Origin: Ottelia alismoides
Taxonomy: Eukaryota > Streptophyta > Magnoliopsida > Alismatales > Hydrocharitaceae
Assembly (NCBI GenBank): GCA_037367405.1
Contig: JAZKJV010005547.1
Location: 594,612-658,611 of the forward strand
DNA length: 64,000 nt
Direction: 5' to 3'
Positions within the stretch are counted from its first letter, which is position 1. Each line of letters opens with the position of its first letter. A model generated the notes under the pieces. It was not told the origin of the DNA and ran no database searches. It was given only the letters and a program-made list of their open reading frames with translations. This document shows, one piece after another, positions 40,822 to 53,012 of this stretch. Made by a program: the position numbers and the translations under genes.

Positions 40822-43800
40822 TGATGAATCCACATTTCATCATCTTTATTCTATCATTTTGGCACCAAAAACCCTAGCAAATGCCTGTAAATAGCATTAA
40901 TTCCATCATCTTAGCATTCATGCATGTGCATCTATTTAGTGTATAAAATGCTGTAATTAAAGCCAAAATTATAGAATAAATAAATAAAAGAAAAAGAATA
41001 AAATATTGCAAATATTTTATGACCCGAAACCCCGAGACCTAGGCATCTTGATGAATAGGTCGACAAGGAATAAAGTAGGGGGAGATAAGGTCAGAAATAC
41101 AGATAAAATACATATACATTCTATTCATTCTTTATTCATTTTGGGACCTATTTTTGGTTCCACTTTTTATACATCAAATAAAGAAACTTTATACATGAAA
41201 GTTGTAGATAATTTAATATAGAAAATACAAAATTGATTTCACAGAAAAATAATGTACAGATAAAAAGTTATGGTCTGAATAAAAATCCAGAATGCCAACT
41301 TCCCAGACCCGTATCTCACAAACGACAACTCCAAATGCAGCATACTCACCTTTAATTGTATATAGAATAAAATAATCTATTTAATGGTGGTGGTTTCGCA
41401 TTTGGCAGAGCTACGGTTTGAAAGTTGAGTTTTGGACCCCTATTGTACATTGTACAGATTAAAATATTCAATTTATTCTTTATTCATTATTTATTCAATT
41501 TCATATTTTTATAATGTTATAAATATTACTTATAATAATTATGTACATTAAAATTGGAATAAAAACCTAAATAAAATACCAAATAAAACACATACATATT
41601 TGACACATAGGTATTATACCTGTACTTATATCTATGTAAAATATGCTTCTATTTTATTTAATACACAAAACATATTAGAAAAATTAAATAAAAATATATT
41701 TGTGTACATAAAAGTATTTTATAATTTTACAAAATAAGAAATAAAAATAATAAAATTAAAATACACAAAGTAAAAATAGAATACTAAAATACATAGGTAA
41801 TATACCTATATAGGGCTAAAAAGTGGACTTGTAAAAATATAACTCATAAAAATAATTAAAAATCATAATAAAATAATACATAAAATAACGAATATTTTTT
41901 ATTTTATAATTATTATTTAATTCGGCTTATTTCTATTTTTTAAATAGTTTTTAAATCTTTTTCCATGAGTTTTTCCTGGTTGGTCCACGTGGACCAACCA
42001 GGGGACCAGGAGAGTTGACCTCGGGTCAACTCCCTGGTCCTACTCCTGTAGCTGTGTCAGAGAGGTTTTGACCCCTCTTTCACCCTTTTTTCGAGGATCA
42101 ACCTTTCATCTTTTCGACTCAAGGTCTTCTGCAAACTTCTTCCTCGTTCGACCGCCTTGCACGCCCAATGCTTATCTTGGGACGTGCATCACGCCAACCA
42201 CCACTGCACCTTGTTCTTCCCACCATGACCGTCAACCATACTTAAGCAACCCCTTGACTCCATTTCGATTTTGAACCGCAAATTCGCAGATTTCTCCCCC
42301 CTTTGGTCGTGCTCGAGACGCTTGGAGGTGACAACTCCGAGCTCCGAGCTTCAAGGCGGCGGAATACCCCATATCTGAGCGTGTTCCACACCTCTGGCAA
42401 GCTCCGCCGTCGAGGTATTTTCTCCCTCTGGCCCTCAGGCCATCGAGGCCGTTCTTCGTTTCTTTTCATCCTTTCGTGTTCACCATACCCTTAGGATCAT
42501 TACACGTCTTTTTCTTCGTTCAATCGATCACCTGATTGCTTCATTAATCACCTCGCCGGAGCGCAACTCCGGCGAGTACCTATCTCGTTTTCCACGCCAC
42601 TCCGAGAGCCACCCGAGGTCGAGGCATTTTGCCCTCGACCTCCGTAACATTTTTGTGCAGGTACTGGAGTATAACGACGCATCTGGAGCCATTTTGACCC
42701 TTCGCCGGAGCACCTGGAGCACCGCAACTTCCGCTTCGCCGTGGAAGAGCTCCGCCGACCTCCACGCCACTCCTTCGCTTCCAGACGACAGAGGAGACCT
42801 CCAGCAACCTCCTGGGCCCATTTTGAAGCTCACCCACCGCCGGAGCAAGTCGCCACCGGCGGAAGAAGGTCGCCTCGACGGTCCTTCTTCCCTGTTCTTC
42901 CACCATGCCTCGCTGTCGTCCGATCAAGAGGGGACCCCAGGTCCAACGTGGACCGTCCGATCGCCAGCACCTGCCACCGTCGGATCTCATCTGAGATCTG
43001 ATCCCAGCGGTCCACGGGCGAACCGTCATCGCCTTCCGAGAGGCCGCCACGTGGATAAGTGGCACGTTCCCTGCCGCTGGATCGCGCTTAGCTGCCAGCC
43101 GTTGGATTCGCGCCACGCGTCACCAGCGCCCGCACCACCGTCGGATCGCCTTAGCGAGGGTATTTTGCAGTCAACCCCCCGCTAGTTTTGCAATTTCTAT
43201 TTAGTCCTGAAACTCTATTGCGTAGTTTAATATTTTTGTAATATTTGCAGAAAGGCCCTCATTTTTATTGTATTTGCACTTTGGTCCTCTACCGCGTCAC
43301 CTCACGTGACCTGTACACGTGAGGTGAGGGCATTTTGCATAGAGGCCCTCAATCTTCGTAATATTTCAGTCCAGTACCAAAACTTTCATGTGTAGCGTTA
43401 ACTTTTTGGAGAAATTGCATGTAAGCCCCCAGGTTCTTGGATAATTACATTTTGGCCCTTGCTAGGTGCGTGCGAGTCACGCGCCCTGGTGGGCAATTTA
43501 CATCGACACCCCGGCGGGTTTTGTAATTGAATTTTGGTGCTATAAATTGAATATTCAGTTCAAATATTTGTGGAAATTTGCATGTGAGCCCCTGGATGTT
43601 TGAGAAATTGCAAATATACCCCTGCCAGGCCTTTAATCTTTGGATGCTTGTTCTAATTATTTAAACTATCATTTTAGCTCCAAAAATTCCACAAAAATAG
43701 GGTTAAGCTTCTGCTGGCTTGTATTTTGACGCCCTAATTTTAGTTTTTGATTTTGTTTTATTTTTATATTTATTAAAAATCAAAAACTTGCTTTTTATGC

Positions 43801-44722
43801 ACTGTCTAGCTTAGAAAATGCCAAAAAAATATTAAATCACCTCTAAAAATTCCAAAAAAAATTCCTAGAGTCTATTTTAACCTATTTTAGTGTCAATCCA
43901 AAAATCACTAAAAATCTCAAAAGAAAAACACTAAAAATTTAAAAACACTCTAAAACTTCAAAAAAATATATAAAATCAAAGAAAACTCCAAAAAATACAA
44001 ACTCAGTTTCTGTTTGTTCCATATTATGTTCTCTTTTCTTGAAAAATAGTGTGAAAAATTTTGATTGCTGTTTGCTAAATTTAATTCTCATTTTCCTCAC
44101 AGCCAGCACATTTTCCACTGTTTTCTCTTATTCCAGTCTTTAAAAATACCAAAAACACCTTGAAAAATCCCCAAAAATCACAAAAACAGTAAAAGATCCT
44201 AAAAATATCAAAAACATTTTATTTCTGAATTTTTGGTTATTTTTGCACATTTTTATAAATACTTTAGCTTGTCTTTTATTATATTATCCTTATTTTCCAA
44301 TATTTAAAAAAAAGAAAATAAAAAAATATGTAAAATATAAAATTATAAAAATCAGAAAATTAAAAACAAAAATATAAAATTAAAAATTAAAAAAATAAAA
44401 AAAAATTAAAACTAAAAACCCACAAAAATTTCCTTTGATTGCTTGCTTAGTGTAGACACTTGACACACACATTCACTTGTGCACAATTTTTGAATTACCC
44501 TGTTTGCTCCCTGTGTTCGAACTCTCTGCATACTTGTCACTATACACCATTTGTGCAGAGTTAAAAATAAATTTTAACTCCACATTATTTCTTATTTATT
44601 GATCTTTAGTGTGGGTTAATTGTTGATTAAATACGAGATTCACTTGTGAGTCGCCACAGCTACGGTCGTCTCCGCCTTGTGTGAGACACCAATTTTGACC
44701 ACATCGAATTTCGTGTTTATCA
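40822..44722 (+). repeat. 3' LTR of the autonomous-type element, 3.9 kb
   Basis: Pairs with 25848-29753 over its whole length. The CACGTG palindrome is at 41975-42002, the TTGACC/GGTCAA dyad at 42012-42032 and the double G-box dyad at 43297-43327. Base differences from the 5' LTR are spread along the sequence but leave all three dyads intact. Confidence 0.92.
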
Positions 44723-44724
44723 AT

Positions 44725-44919
44725 CTACTGGTTGGGTTTCAGTTTTGAGGTCCCATCGTCTCGGATTTGTGCATGCAGACACTGTGAGAATGCTGATTTC
44801 TCTCCTTTCAAATATCGTACTATGTCTATTGCTTGAAAAATGTTCCGATTAGTCTTCACATGAAACACCTGGATCACAATCTGTTCATCTGAAGATGCAT
44901 CAATGGTATTGTTCGGTAG
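44725..44919 (-). pseudogene. Unidentified exon-like open frame in the duplicated region
   Basis: On the - strand an open frame of 64 codons contains DASSDEQIVIQVFHVKTNRN and IFQAIDIVRYLKGEKS and ends at a TAG two bases from the LTR edge. It has a balanced composition and looks protein-coding. In the second copy of the repeat (46735-46800) the TAA that limits it here reads CAA, and the frame continues upstream through HATNRAMIVCQLQLPNN. In that copy the downstream part is replaced by the gag fragment. I do not recognise the protein. It may be an exon of a host gene carried by the duplication, or chance. Confidence 0.25.
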
Positions 44920-45782
44920 TTAAAGTTGACATACGATCATAGCCCTATTAGTTGCATGCTCCCTGTTCTTACCCGATGCGTTGGACTATCTGGATTATGA
45001 CAGTTCCCTGCATGTGGTAAATGTTGGGATCTAAGAATATATAACTATCCATCGTTTTAATATTTTCTTTGATGTAACAGAAATCGTCTTATGACTTTGT
45101 GGCTATAGTGAGGGTCCTTTGATTATCAAATTTAAAAATTGATAATTGGTAATAGTCACTTGTTTACATGATAAAACTCACCGGAGTATCCAACATAGAA
45201 ATTAACATGTTAATCAGTATCCTAAACTGAGCCATCTTTGTTTTTGTATGAAAATCATATTGTTTACAAGGAAATCCTCTACAAGGATCTGCGCTTACTC
45301 ATCCTCCCAAATCTTTCCAGTTGTCAGTTACAACTCTGTTTTCAATATTATATGTGAACTGTGAGACCCACAATATGGAGGTCAAATTAGATCGCTGCAT
45401 ATTTCATTGTTAGAATATTGTTAAATCATGTTAATATACAATACATGGAAGGCTTTTAGTTCCTAAATCCCCACAGTATGGAGGAGTTATTAACCTCTTA
45501 TACATGGAAAACTTATTGTGTCTTCGCATTTGACGTTGGATGTCTCTTTTCTCATACTTAAATGGGAGTTTGTGCATTTTCTTCTTAGATCTATAGTCCA
45601 TTTGTTAGCATTTATTTGATAGTTAGAAAACTGTGTAGTGTCTGAGATGGCTGCAGTTGCCAGTGGTTGTGGAGTCATTTGGGTGATTCCCAGTATTTGT
45701 TAGCATTTATGTGATGGTTCTTCCCAAGTGTTTTCAAGAGGATTTCTTAGATTCAAGCAATATATTGGTTGGAACTTTTGAA
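44853..45782. repeat. Long direct repeat, copy A
   Basis: Runs from TCTTCACATGAAACA to TTGGTTGGAACTTTTGAA and matches 46723-48119. Copy B has about 460 bp (47000-47457) that A lacks, with ATCAA-type microhomology at the junction. The two copies otherwise differ by scattered substitutions. The ends are not TG..CA. Confidence 0.85.
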
Positions 45783-46722
45783 CCAAAACTGAGGCATGGG
45801 CCTGCTCCTGGGTGATGACATTTAACTGCCCTCGTTGTGCTGGTAAAGAAGTGGATCTTGCTGCACTATGTGTTTGTTGTGGCAGAGGATGCTGGTAACC
45901 TCCATCTCTATAGTGAAATCCTGACCCATGCGCATGTGACGAAACGCTGGACCACGCACTCTGTTGAGGTGTACTTGAACCACTAGCACATTGGGGACAA
46001 TTGACTATGAAATGACCAGACTGACAGCAATGGGAACACACTCGTGGTGAGAGCGATCCTCTAGAAACCATATTGTCTCCTCGCAATTTGTGGCTCTGCC
46101 GGTGTATCAGAGGTCGGGAAGATGATGCACGACGACTAGCAAAAGCATGCCCCAAGGTGTGAGATGGAGTAGAACCTGTGCTAGTTGAGGCCGCCGCAAA
46201 TGGGTGGAAACGGTGATTTCTGCGAGGACGGAGTGAATCTCGATGTGATGTTCTACATTATTTTTTAGTATGGGACTGTGTTTGGCCTGTAGGTTGTCGT
46301 CTCTGAGTACCTCCCACTTTGTCACCTTTGTTGTCACCTCCTTGATAGAGGTGAGGTCCAAGGTAGACAAACAGTCTTGTACCTCCTCTCTCATAGCACG
46401 GATGAACTTCTGCAAGTTCTCTCGTGGGTAGGTTGTGGTGGCAGGAGAGTGACGTGCAAGCTCCGTATAGCGGATCAGGTACTCCTGAGCTGTCATGGAG
46501 CCCAATCTCAGCTCTGCAAACTCTCTCCTCCGCTCTTCCACCCAATGGTCTGGATAAAACTTTTCGCGAAACTCGTCTACAAATACCTCCCAAGTAATCG
46601 ACTCTATGATTTGCTCCTTGATGGCATTCCACCATTTCTCAGCATATACAGCCAATGAAAATTCCGCAAAAGTAAGCCAACTATCTACTGGAGCATGGAT
46701 AATCCGTAGCACCTTCGACACA
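45783..46722 (-). pseudogene. Ty3/Gypsy gag fragment with zinc knuckle, between two direct repeats
   Basis: Read on the - strand. The first part (46107-46722) has the retrotransposon gag core: WLTFAEFSLAVYAEKWWNAI, TWEVFVDEFREKFYPDHWVE, LRLGSMTAQEYLIRYTELAR. A frameshift near 46110-46260 precedes the second part, which has a zinc knuckle CSHCCQSGHFIVNC (CX2CX4HX4C) and a Ser/Gln-rich tail. The N-terminal end of gag is missing, and the frame begins right at the edge of repeat copy B with no leader or primer site. There is no pol. This gag belongs to a different lineage from the Athila-like elements nearby, which show no knuckle. It looks like a captured or filler fragment rather than an element in place. 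Confidence 0.85.
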
Positions 46723-48119
46723 TCTTCACATGAAACATCTGGATCACAATCTGTTCATCCGAAGATGCATCAATGGTATTGTTCGGTAGTTGAAGTTGGC
46801 ATACGATCATAGCCCTATTAGTTGCATGCTCCCTGTTCTTACCCGATGCGCTAGACTATCTGGATTATGACAGTTCCCTCCATATGGTAAATGTTGGGAT
46901 CTGAGAATATATAACCATCCATCATTTTAAAATTTTCTTTGATGTAACAGAAACCGTCTTGTGACTTTGTGGCTATAGTGAGGTCCTTTGATCATCAAGT
47001 TTGTCTAGTGACCAAGTGCACATGCATGATCTTCTATGTCTTTAACATGGCTGTGAATGAATCACCCGTACATGTAAAGAAGAGTTATCTCAATATCTAG
47101 TAATTGTAGAGAACATTATTTTGATTTACTTGATGATGAAGGAATTGATAAGAGGCTTGAAATCACTGATAGAAGATTCTGTGTTTTTGCCTCAGCTAAA
47201 CAAGTACTGAATTGTTGAATGGAGCACGGGTTTGACTTGAGAATGACCATAATTTGAAGTTGAGAATTTGAAACAAAATCCAACAAGTGGGCACACAGTT
47301 TCAAGAAGTCTAGTCAACCTTGTGTAGATCAAGGAGAAAGTTAATATATTCACCAAACATCTGCTTATTACCCATTTATATTGCATGTACGTTTAGATGT
47401 GAACTGATATTTCGAAACTTCTTAACATCCATTACATCGTCCAGATTTGTTTATACAAAATCAAATTTAAAAATTGATAATCGGTAAATAGTCACTTGTT
47501 TACATGATAAAACTCAGTGGAGTATCCAACTTAGAAATTAACATGTTAATCCAGTATCCTAAATTGAGCCATCTTCGTTTTTGTATGAAGATCATATTGT
47601 TTACAAGGAAATTCTCTACAAGGATCTGCGCTTACTCATCCTCCCAAATCTTTCCAGTTATCATTTGCAGTTCCGTTTTCAATATTATATGTGAACCGTG
47701 AGACCCACAATATGGAGGTCAAATTAGATCGCTGCATATTTCACTGTTAGAATATTGTTAAACCATGTTAATATACAATATATGGAAGGCTTTTAGTTCC
47801 TAAATCCCCACAGTATGGAGGAGTTCTTAACCTCTTATACATGGAAAGCTTATTGTGTCTTCGCATTTGACGTCGGATGTCTCTTTTCTCATACTTAAAT
47901 GGGAGTTTGTGCATTTTCTTCTTAGATCTATAGTCCATTTGTTAGCATTTCTTTGATAGTTAGAAAACTATGTAGTGTCTGGGATGGCTGCAGTTGCCAG
48001 TGGTTGTGGAGTCGTTTGGGTGATTCTCGGTAGATGTTAGCATTTATGTGATGGTTCTTCCCAGGTGTTTTCAAGAGGACTATTTAGATTCAAGCAATAT
48101 ATTGGTTGGAACTTTTGAA
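46723..48119. repeat. Long direct repeat, copy B
   Basis: Partner of 44853-45782, with the extra segment 47000-47457. The extra segment shows no recognisable gene. Right of 48119 the sequence no longer matches anything near copy A. Confidence 0.85.
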
Positions 48120-49800
48120 TGACTAACCGAAGGTGCTAGACTTATTGGCCCTTTGTTTGGCATTTTGATTAGGGTACTAGACTTATTGTTACTAATGTTT
48201 GTGAAGATACTACTAGCTCATGTTTAGATATTATTATATCTAGTTCGATGTTATTGTATGAGATGGCTTCAAGTGTGAAAGATCACATGCCAACGCAACA
48301 TGATTTTGTAATTTGGGTAGAGTTTAGTCGTGTGGGGTAGTCAATGATCGTAGGGAATAGCCATGATGTAGATGAGTATGGGAATGCCCCTCTTGTCTAG
48401 TCTTAGCCTCGGGGAGTAGATATATACATTCTTCTTGGAATAAAATAAGTTCTTAGATGCATATTTTTTCTCAGTAAAGTGATAGACGGATTATCCTAAC
48501 TTAGTTGCTCGACGGATGTGCATACATTTTGAAAGTGGTAAATAGCCATAAAGTACAACCATTCAAGTCAAGTTGGCCTTGTACCTAAGAAACTACATAT
48601 TAATCATTTTGAGTACTAAGCTTATTGATAAAGAGAAATAAACATCCAAAGGAGAAGCATGCCTCCTTGGAAACTCGGATAGAGTTTTGGACAACCGTAA
48701 ATAATCCGGTCGAGAAATTAATGCTGCTTTAGCTCACTGCGTGCTTTCTGCACTGCTTAGTGCTTCTTTTGGTGTCTTAGTGATTTTTCTGCCATGGCGT
48801 CGAGTGGGTTTGCGCCTTGTGCTTCGTGCTATGCTTTTGTTCTCTGTGTTCTCCGCCTGGCGATGAGGCCTACGGGCTCTATGTGATCCTCTTGAGATGT
48901 GTACTACTGACATGTGGTGTGTGTGGTAATCGTAAGCAACATTAAACTACCGTCCAATCTCTTCTTTCCTTATCGACGTGATTTCTAGGTACTTATATGT
49001 GTTGGCCCCACGTATAAGTACCCAGATGTACCTTTGTGAGGAAAGACACCAAGTTCATTAAATAAAAAGCCGTAAAACTATATGATTAGTAATGGTTATC
49101 CAAGATCGAATGTTTCAAATCAAATCGTGCCCTTTCATTGGAAACTCTGTTTATGCAATGTAGACTTGGATTATTTTTATCGCGTGGTCCTACTCTCTTA
49201 TAAGTTATAATTTGTGTACACTGGATATTCATATTTGGGTTGAAACTATAAGTTGAGTTGTTAGAAGTCACTTTCCATGGGATGATGTTCTTTGCGAGGT
49301 AACATTTCTTAGTGGCTGTTGGGAACATGGAAGTTGGTTTATACTTGTGATTTTTTTTCAACTGCTTTTTGTACACTTTCTGTTTACCTTTCTAATTGTT
49401 TTATATCCGTATTGGGCGTTTTGCTCATAAACCTATTTACGTGAATTCGGCAGGACTGCAGGAGCAACAACCGTAGCAGTAGGTGGAAAGAGGTTGACTT
49501 TATTGCAGCCCTTCTTTTGTGGTACATTGAGTTCCTTTTCTTTTGAGTTTTAGCTGTATATGTACTTCTTTTTGAGAGACATGATGGTGATGTATGCATG
49601 TGACTATAAGTACATGGTGATGTATATTTGTTGCTACAATTATGAAGTATGCTGTATATTTTTTTTGTGGACATGATGTACGAATGGAATGAAAAAGAAA
49701 AAAATGCAGTTCTTCCTTCTTTACTTTTCTCCTGCAAGTTTGTCACATCTTGCTATTTCGAATATAGAATCATATGTTGTGGATGTGTATTTGTGAGTAT
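48120..49800. other. Unassigned sequence between the duplication and the hAT gene
   Basis: No domain-bearing frame. The last part should contain the 5' end of the hAT element, but I could not identify a terminal repeat or target duplication. Confidence 0.45.
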
Positions 49801-49824
49801 CTGGATCCCTGGGGAGGGGTATCA

Positions 49825-50598
49825 CACAGGATCTGATAATTCTGAGGAACAGAGAGGGGATTTCAGTGAGGACATTGGTTGGAGGTATGCATCCGCTCCT
49901 GATGGCAACAAAGCCAAATCACAATGCAATTTGTGTGAGAAGAAGTTGGAAGGAGGGGGGATCACGAGGATGAAGCAACATCTAGTTGGCAATAACAAGA
50001 ATGTTTCCAAGTGCACGCGTTGTCCCGGAGATGTGAGGGACAAGATGAAGGCCAGCTTGGATGGGAAGAAGGATAAGGATACAGAGAAGGTAAGGAGGGA
50101 TGAACAATTCAAAGAGTTCATGTTTGAGAAAGAATTCAATATTAGATGACGATGACTTTGTCTATCTCGTTGACATTCAAACTACAATGGACAGGGCATA
50201 CAAGAGGGCAACACAAGAATCAATGACGAGCGAGTTCGAGAGGAGAGAACTTGATGGTGTACAAGGCAACTTCTATGGTCCAGGTTGTAGTGGGAGTGGT
50301 TTTGGAGGTGCACCAGTACCACCATCCACCAAAAACACAAGGAGAAGGGGATTGGGACCTTCTTGATGAGGAGTGGACCCATGCAATACAAGCCAAGCAA
50401 GGACCCGAGACAGAAGACAGTGAAGGGCATGTTCACCAATGCACGGGAGAGAGAGTGCGAAAGGCCATCAACAAGCTCTTCTTTGGGGAGAGCATTCCTG
50501 CCAACATTGCTAGCATAATATTTTTGCAGCATGCCATTGATGAGATCGTTGCACCATGTGTTGGACATGTGAGCCCACGGCGAGCCGTTATGCAATAA
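49825..50598 (+). pseudogene. hAT transposase, N-terminal part with BED zinc finger
   Basis: hAT transposases cut and paste the element; the BED finger binds its ends. The frame at 49830-50149 has GWRYASAPDGNKAKSQCNLC followed by GGITRMKQHLVGN and KCTRCPGDVRDKM, a BED-type C2HC finger. The frame then shifts near 50120 (DRAYKRATQESM.. to 50366) and near 50366 to a third frame (RVRKAINKLFFGESIPANIA, LQHAIDEIVAP) ending at TAA 50596. In family members this last motif is followed directly by the core domain, which here resumes only at 53010-53055, so an insertion separates them. At least two frameshifts make it a pseudogene. Confidence 0.85.
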
Positions 50599-50599
50599 A

Positions 50600-53010
50600 T
50601 GTTATTGTAAATATCATTCCTTGATCTGAAATGAAGAATAATTAATTTGCATAATAGGTCCTTTAGTACAATTAATGTTATGTATCATGGACAGCTTAAT
50701 GATCATACAGTTGTTGGTTCAATAATTGAATCAATGAGGCTGGTGCTTGAATGAATATCTAAGGAGTTAGATTGAGGACTCATCAAGCACCGTCAAATGA
50801 TTATTAAGAGATGATCTCCAGCCTGAGTAGGAGATGGCAATCCTTTCTCATTACACTGATATCTGACTGACCTCTTGATGCAGGTCCTCTGCATGGGAAT
50901 AGAGATTCGGAGGTATCATATTAGTTAGGTCAAAGAGTTGACTTAATGAGATCGAGATAACCAAAGTCATATATCGTATAATGTCACGATATAGGCACAC
51001 ATCCTCTGATCGGAGATAGATGTGTTACTATATGTCTAAGTATGTACATTTGACAGACCAATAGGTTGATGACCTAACCAAGGTCTATACACCGGCGAGA
51101 TGGTGTGCATACGAGGGCATGTGAGTAATACGATCTCTCAAAGGGATCATACATGTTCACTTGTGAATCGGAGGACATGAGCTCACTCATGAGGTATTGG
51201 GACCGATCAAATTCCATGCATGGTCGCCGTACTTTGGAAGCATGACAAGAATTTGAAGGTATGATGCATGCTTTTGGAAAGCATATGATCGATACCAACT
51301 CCCAATGACCAAGAATGAGAAACTTAATGATGAAACCCTAAAGATGACAGTGTAAAATTGGTCTATATCTTCGGGTTTATCATAGGTCTTCCAGTATGCG
51401 GGATGTACATGTATTAGGAATACATGAGGGTGATGTGATCATAAAGGACTGTATAACAATGACGCTTCCATTCTAAGGGAGTGATGAAACATGTCTGGAT
51501 TTTAGTAACTCCTCTCAGTAGAGAAGTAATATGTTCTTGGTTCAAATGTTGAACATTGATCTAAATGAGATTCAGATGTAATGAGAAGATTGATTTACAT
51601 CCTTGATTATATCAAGCATCTATGAGAGGTCCATGAGATCTAGATTGAGATGTGATCTCAATATCCAAGTCACTATACATGGAGTGTATAATCGCGATGT
51701 CCTTATCTCCAAGTATCTGTGGAGAAAGTGCATTATTCTTGAAAGAGTTCAAGAATAATTCCATTGTTGAATTATATATAAGCATTGAGAAATGGATACT
51801 TAAATATGATTTAATTATCATGAATAATGTAAATTTCATTCCTTCATTCCTATTATTTGAATGCTTGAGAATGATAATCTAGTATAATAAATATGATTTA
51901 ATTATTATGGATATAAATAATGTGGATAGTACTATCCAATTATTCATATATATTATAAATGTGATTTATAGTATATTAGAGAAAGACTATTATCATTTAT
52001 ATTTATTAATTAATTATTGATGTGAATTGGATTCATAATAGATGATTAATTGAAAATATAATTTACATTTTATTTTGGGATGTGAATGTGATTCGCATTT
52101 TTTCCAATGGCATAATTGTAATATTCACAAGATAATTATATTATTTTTGTGGAATAATTTACAACAAGCGTTGTTGTAAATCTTGGAGATATCATGAGAT
52201 AATGAAATCTGATGAGATATTGAGGAGATAGGCCTATTCCACCTCAGGAGTATGGATGTGGTCAAATCTTCTCATTATCTTCAAGATTAATTAATTAATT
52301 TGATTTAAAATTAATTATATTTATTTATTGATATAATTTAATTTAAATTAAATTAATCATTATTGTATTTTTACAACAGTATCATGACCATTGAAAGAAA
52401 CACAAAATCAATCTCATCCATTGATTTTGTATTGTCCATGGATTGAGATCCATGGAATCCTAAAATCCTATATAAGAAGAGACACCCCTTGCTCATTGTA
52501 AGACGATTATGACAACTCTCTCTCATGCCAATCCTTCTCCTTCTCCTTGAGTGGTCGTCCACTCCTCTCATAGAGAAAAGGTCGCCTTCATCGTCGCATC
52601 ACCATTATGATGCTGCTTTAACGACTCTTGGGTCTCCGTCTTCTTTAGTGTGTCTCGTTCGTGAAGAAGACGTTCGATCTCGTGAGACGAGATTATGAGA
52701 TCCATTGCTTGGATCAATAACTTAGATTGTGAGAACCATGCGACTCATCTCTGCGCTCGCAAGCGTCTCCTCTGACGGATTGGACTTGAGACAGGAGGTC
52801 TCATCTCTTAGAGGCTCGATCACAATCACGCTACAAGAGGTATTCTTTTATTTATTATATGCTTAAATGAAACGATCTAAGAAGTGTTCTTGGATCATGT
52901 GATTTTGTCGATTAAAATTTGTTAAATTATGTTGCACTGAGAAACTAGTGCGACTAGTCGCTCTCGATCGTATATGTTGCGATCTTCACGCTTCCGTGAT
53001 GCGCAGGATC
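50600..53010 (+). mobile_element. LTR-like insertion (possible solo LTR) inside the hAT gene
   Basis: About 2.4 kb with no coding frame interrupts the hAT gene. The right part looks like an LTR promoter and U5: CCTATATAAGAAGAGACACC at 52467, then pyrimidine-rich CTCTCTCTCATGCC and a TTTTATTTATTATATG segment. It resembles copia-type LTRs more than the Athila ones here. I could not find matching ends or a target duplication, so the limits are only where hAT homology stops and restarts. A long intron or more than one insertion is possible. Confidence 0.4.
52469..52476 (+). promoter_or_regulatory. TATA box of the LTR-like insertion
   Basis: TATATAAG in a context that changes from very AT-rich (upstream) to mixed sequence with CT-rich tracts (downstream), as at a U3/R border. 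Inferred from pattern only. Confidence 0.35.
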
Positions 53011-53012
53011 CC

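Larger units (their letters stand above)
25319..44722 (+). mobile_element. Athila-like Ty3/Gypsy element in a partial - LTR - internal - LTR arrangement
   Basis: 25848-44722 is a full structure: LTR (25848-29753), tRNA-Asp primer site, gag, pol with PR-RT-RNaseH-IN, hairpin row, polypurine tract and LTR (40822-44722). Upstream of the first LTR, 25319-25847 is a copy of the last 529 bp of an internal region (compare 40293-40821), including its own polypurine tract. The first LTR is therefore also the 3' LTR of an earlier, truncated unit. The bases next to the outer LTR ends (GGGGA before 25848, ATCTA after 44722) do not match, as expected if the array arose by recombination. By eye the two LTRs differ at several dozen positions (roughly 1.5 per cent, mostly transitions), clearly more than those of the 9270-22292 element. 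There is no env-like gene. Stops in all genes mean it is dead. Confidence 0.9.

Noticed and set aside
44853..48119. Interpretation of the two direct repeats as LTRs of a gag element
   Set aside because: The ends are not TG..CA, no primer site or polypurine tract was found, and gag starts at the repeat edge. It is kept only as an alternative in the findings.
49384..49746. 120-codon frame on the - strand upstream of the hAT gene
   Set aside because: Low-complexity composition, no domain, and no conservation that can be seen in the window.
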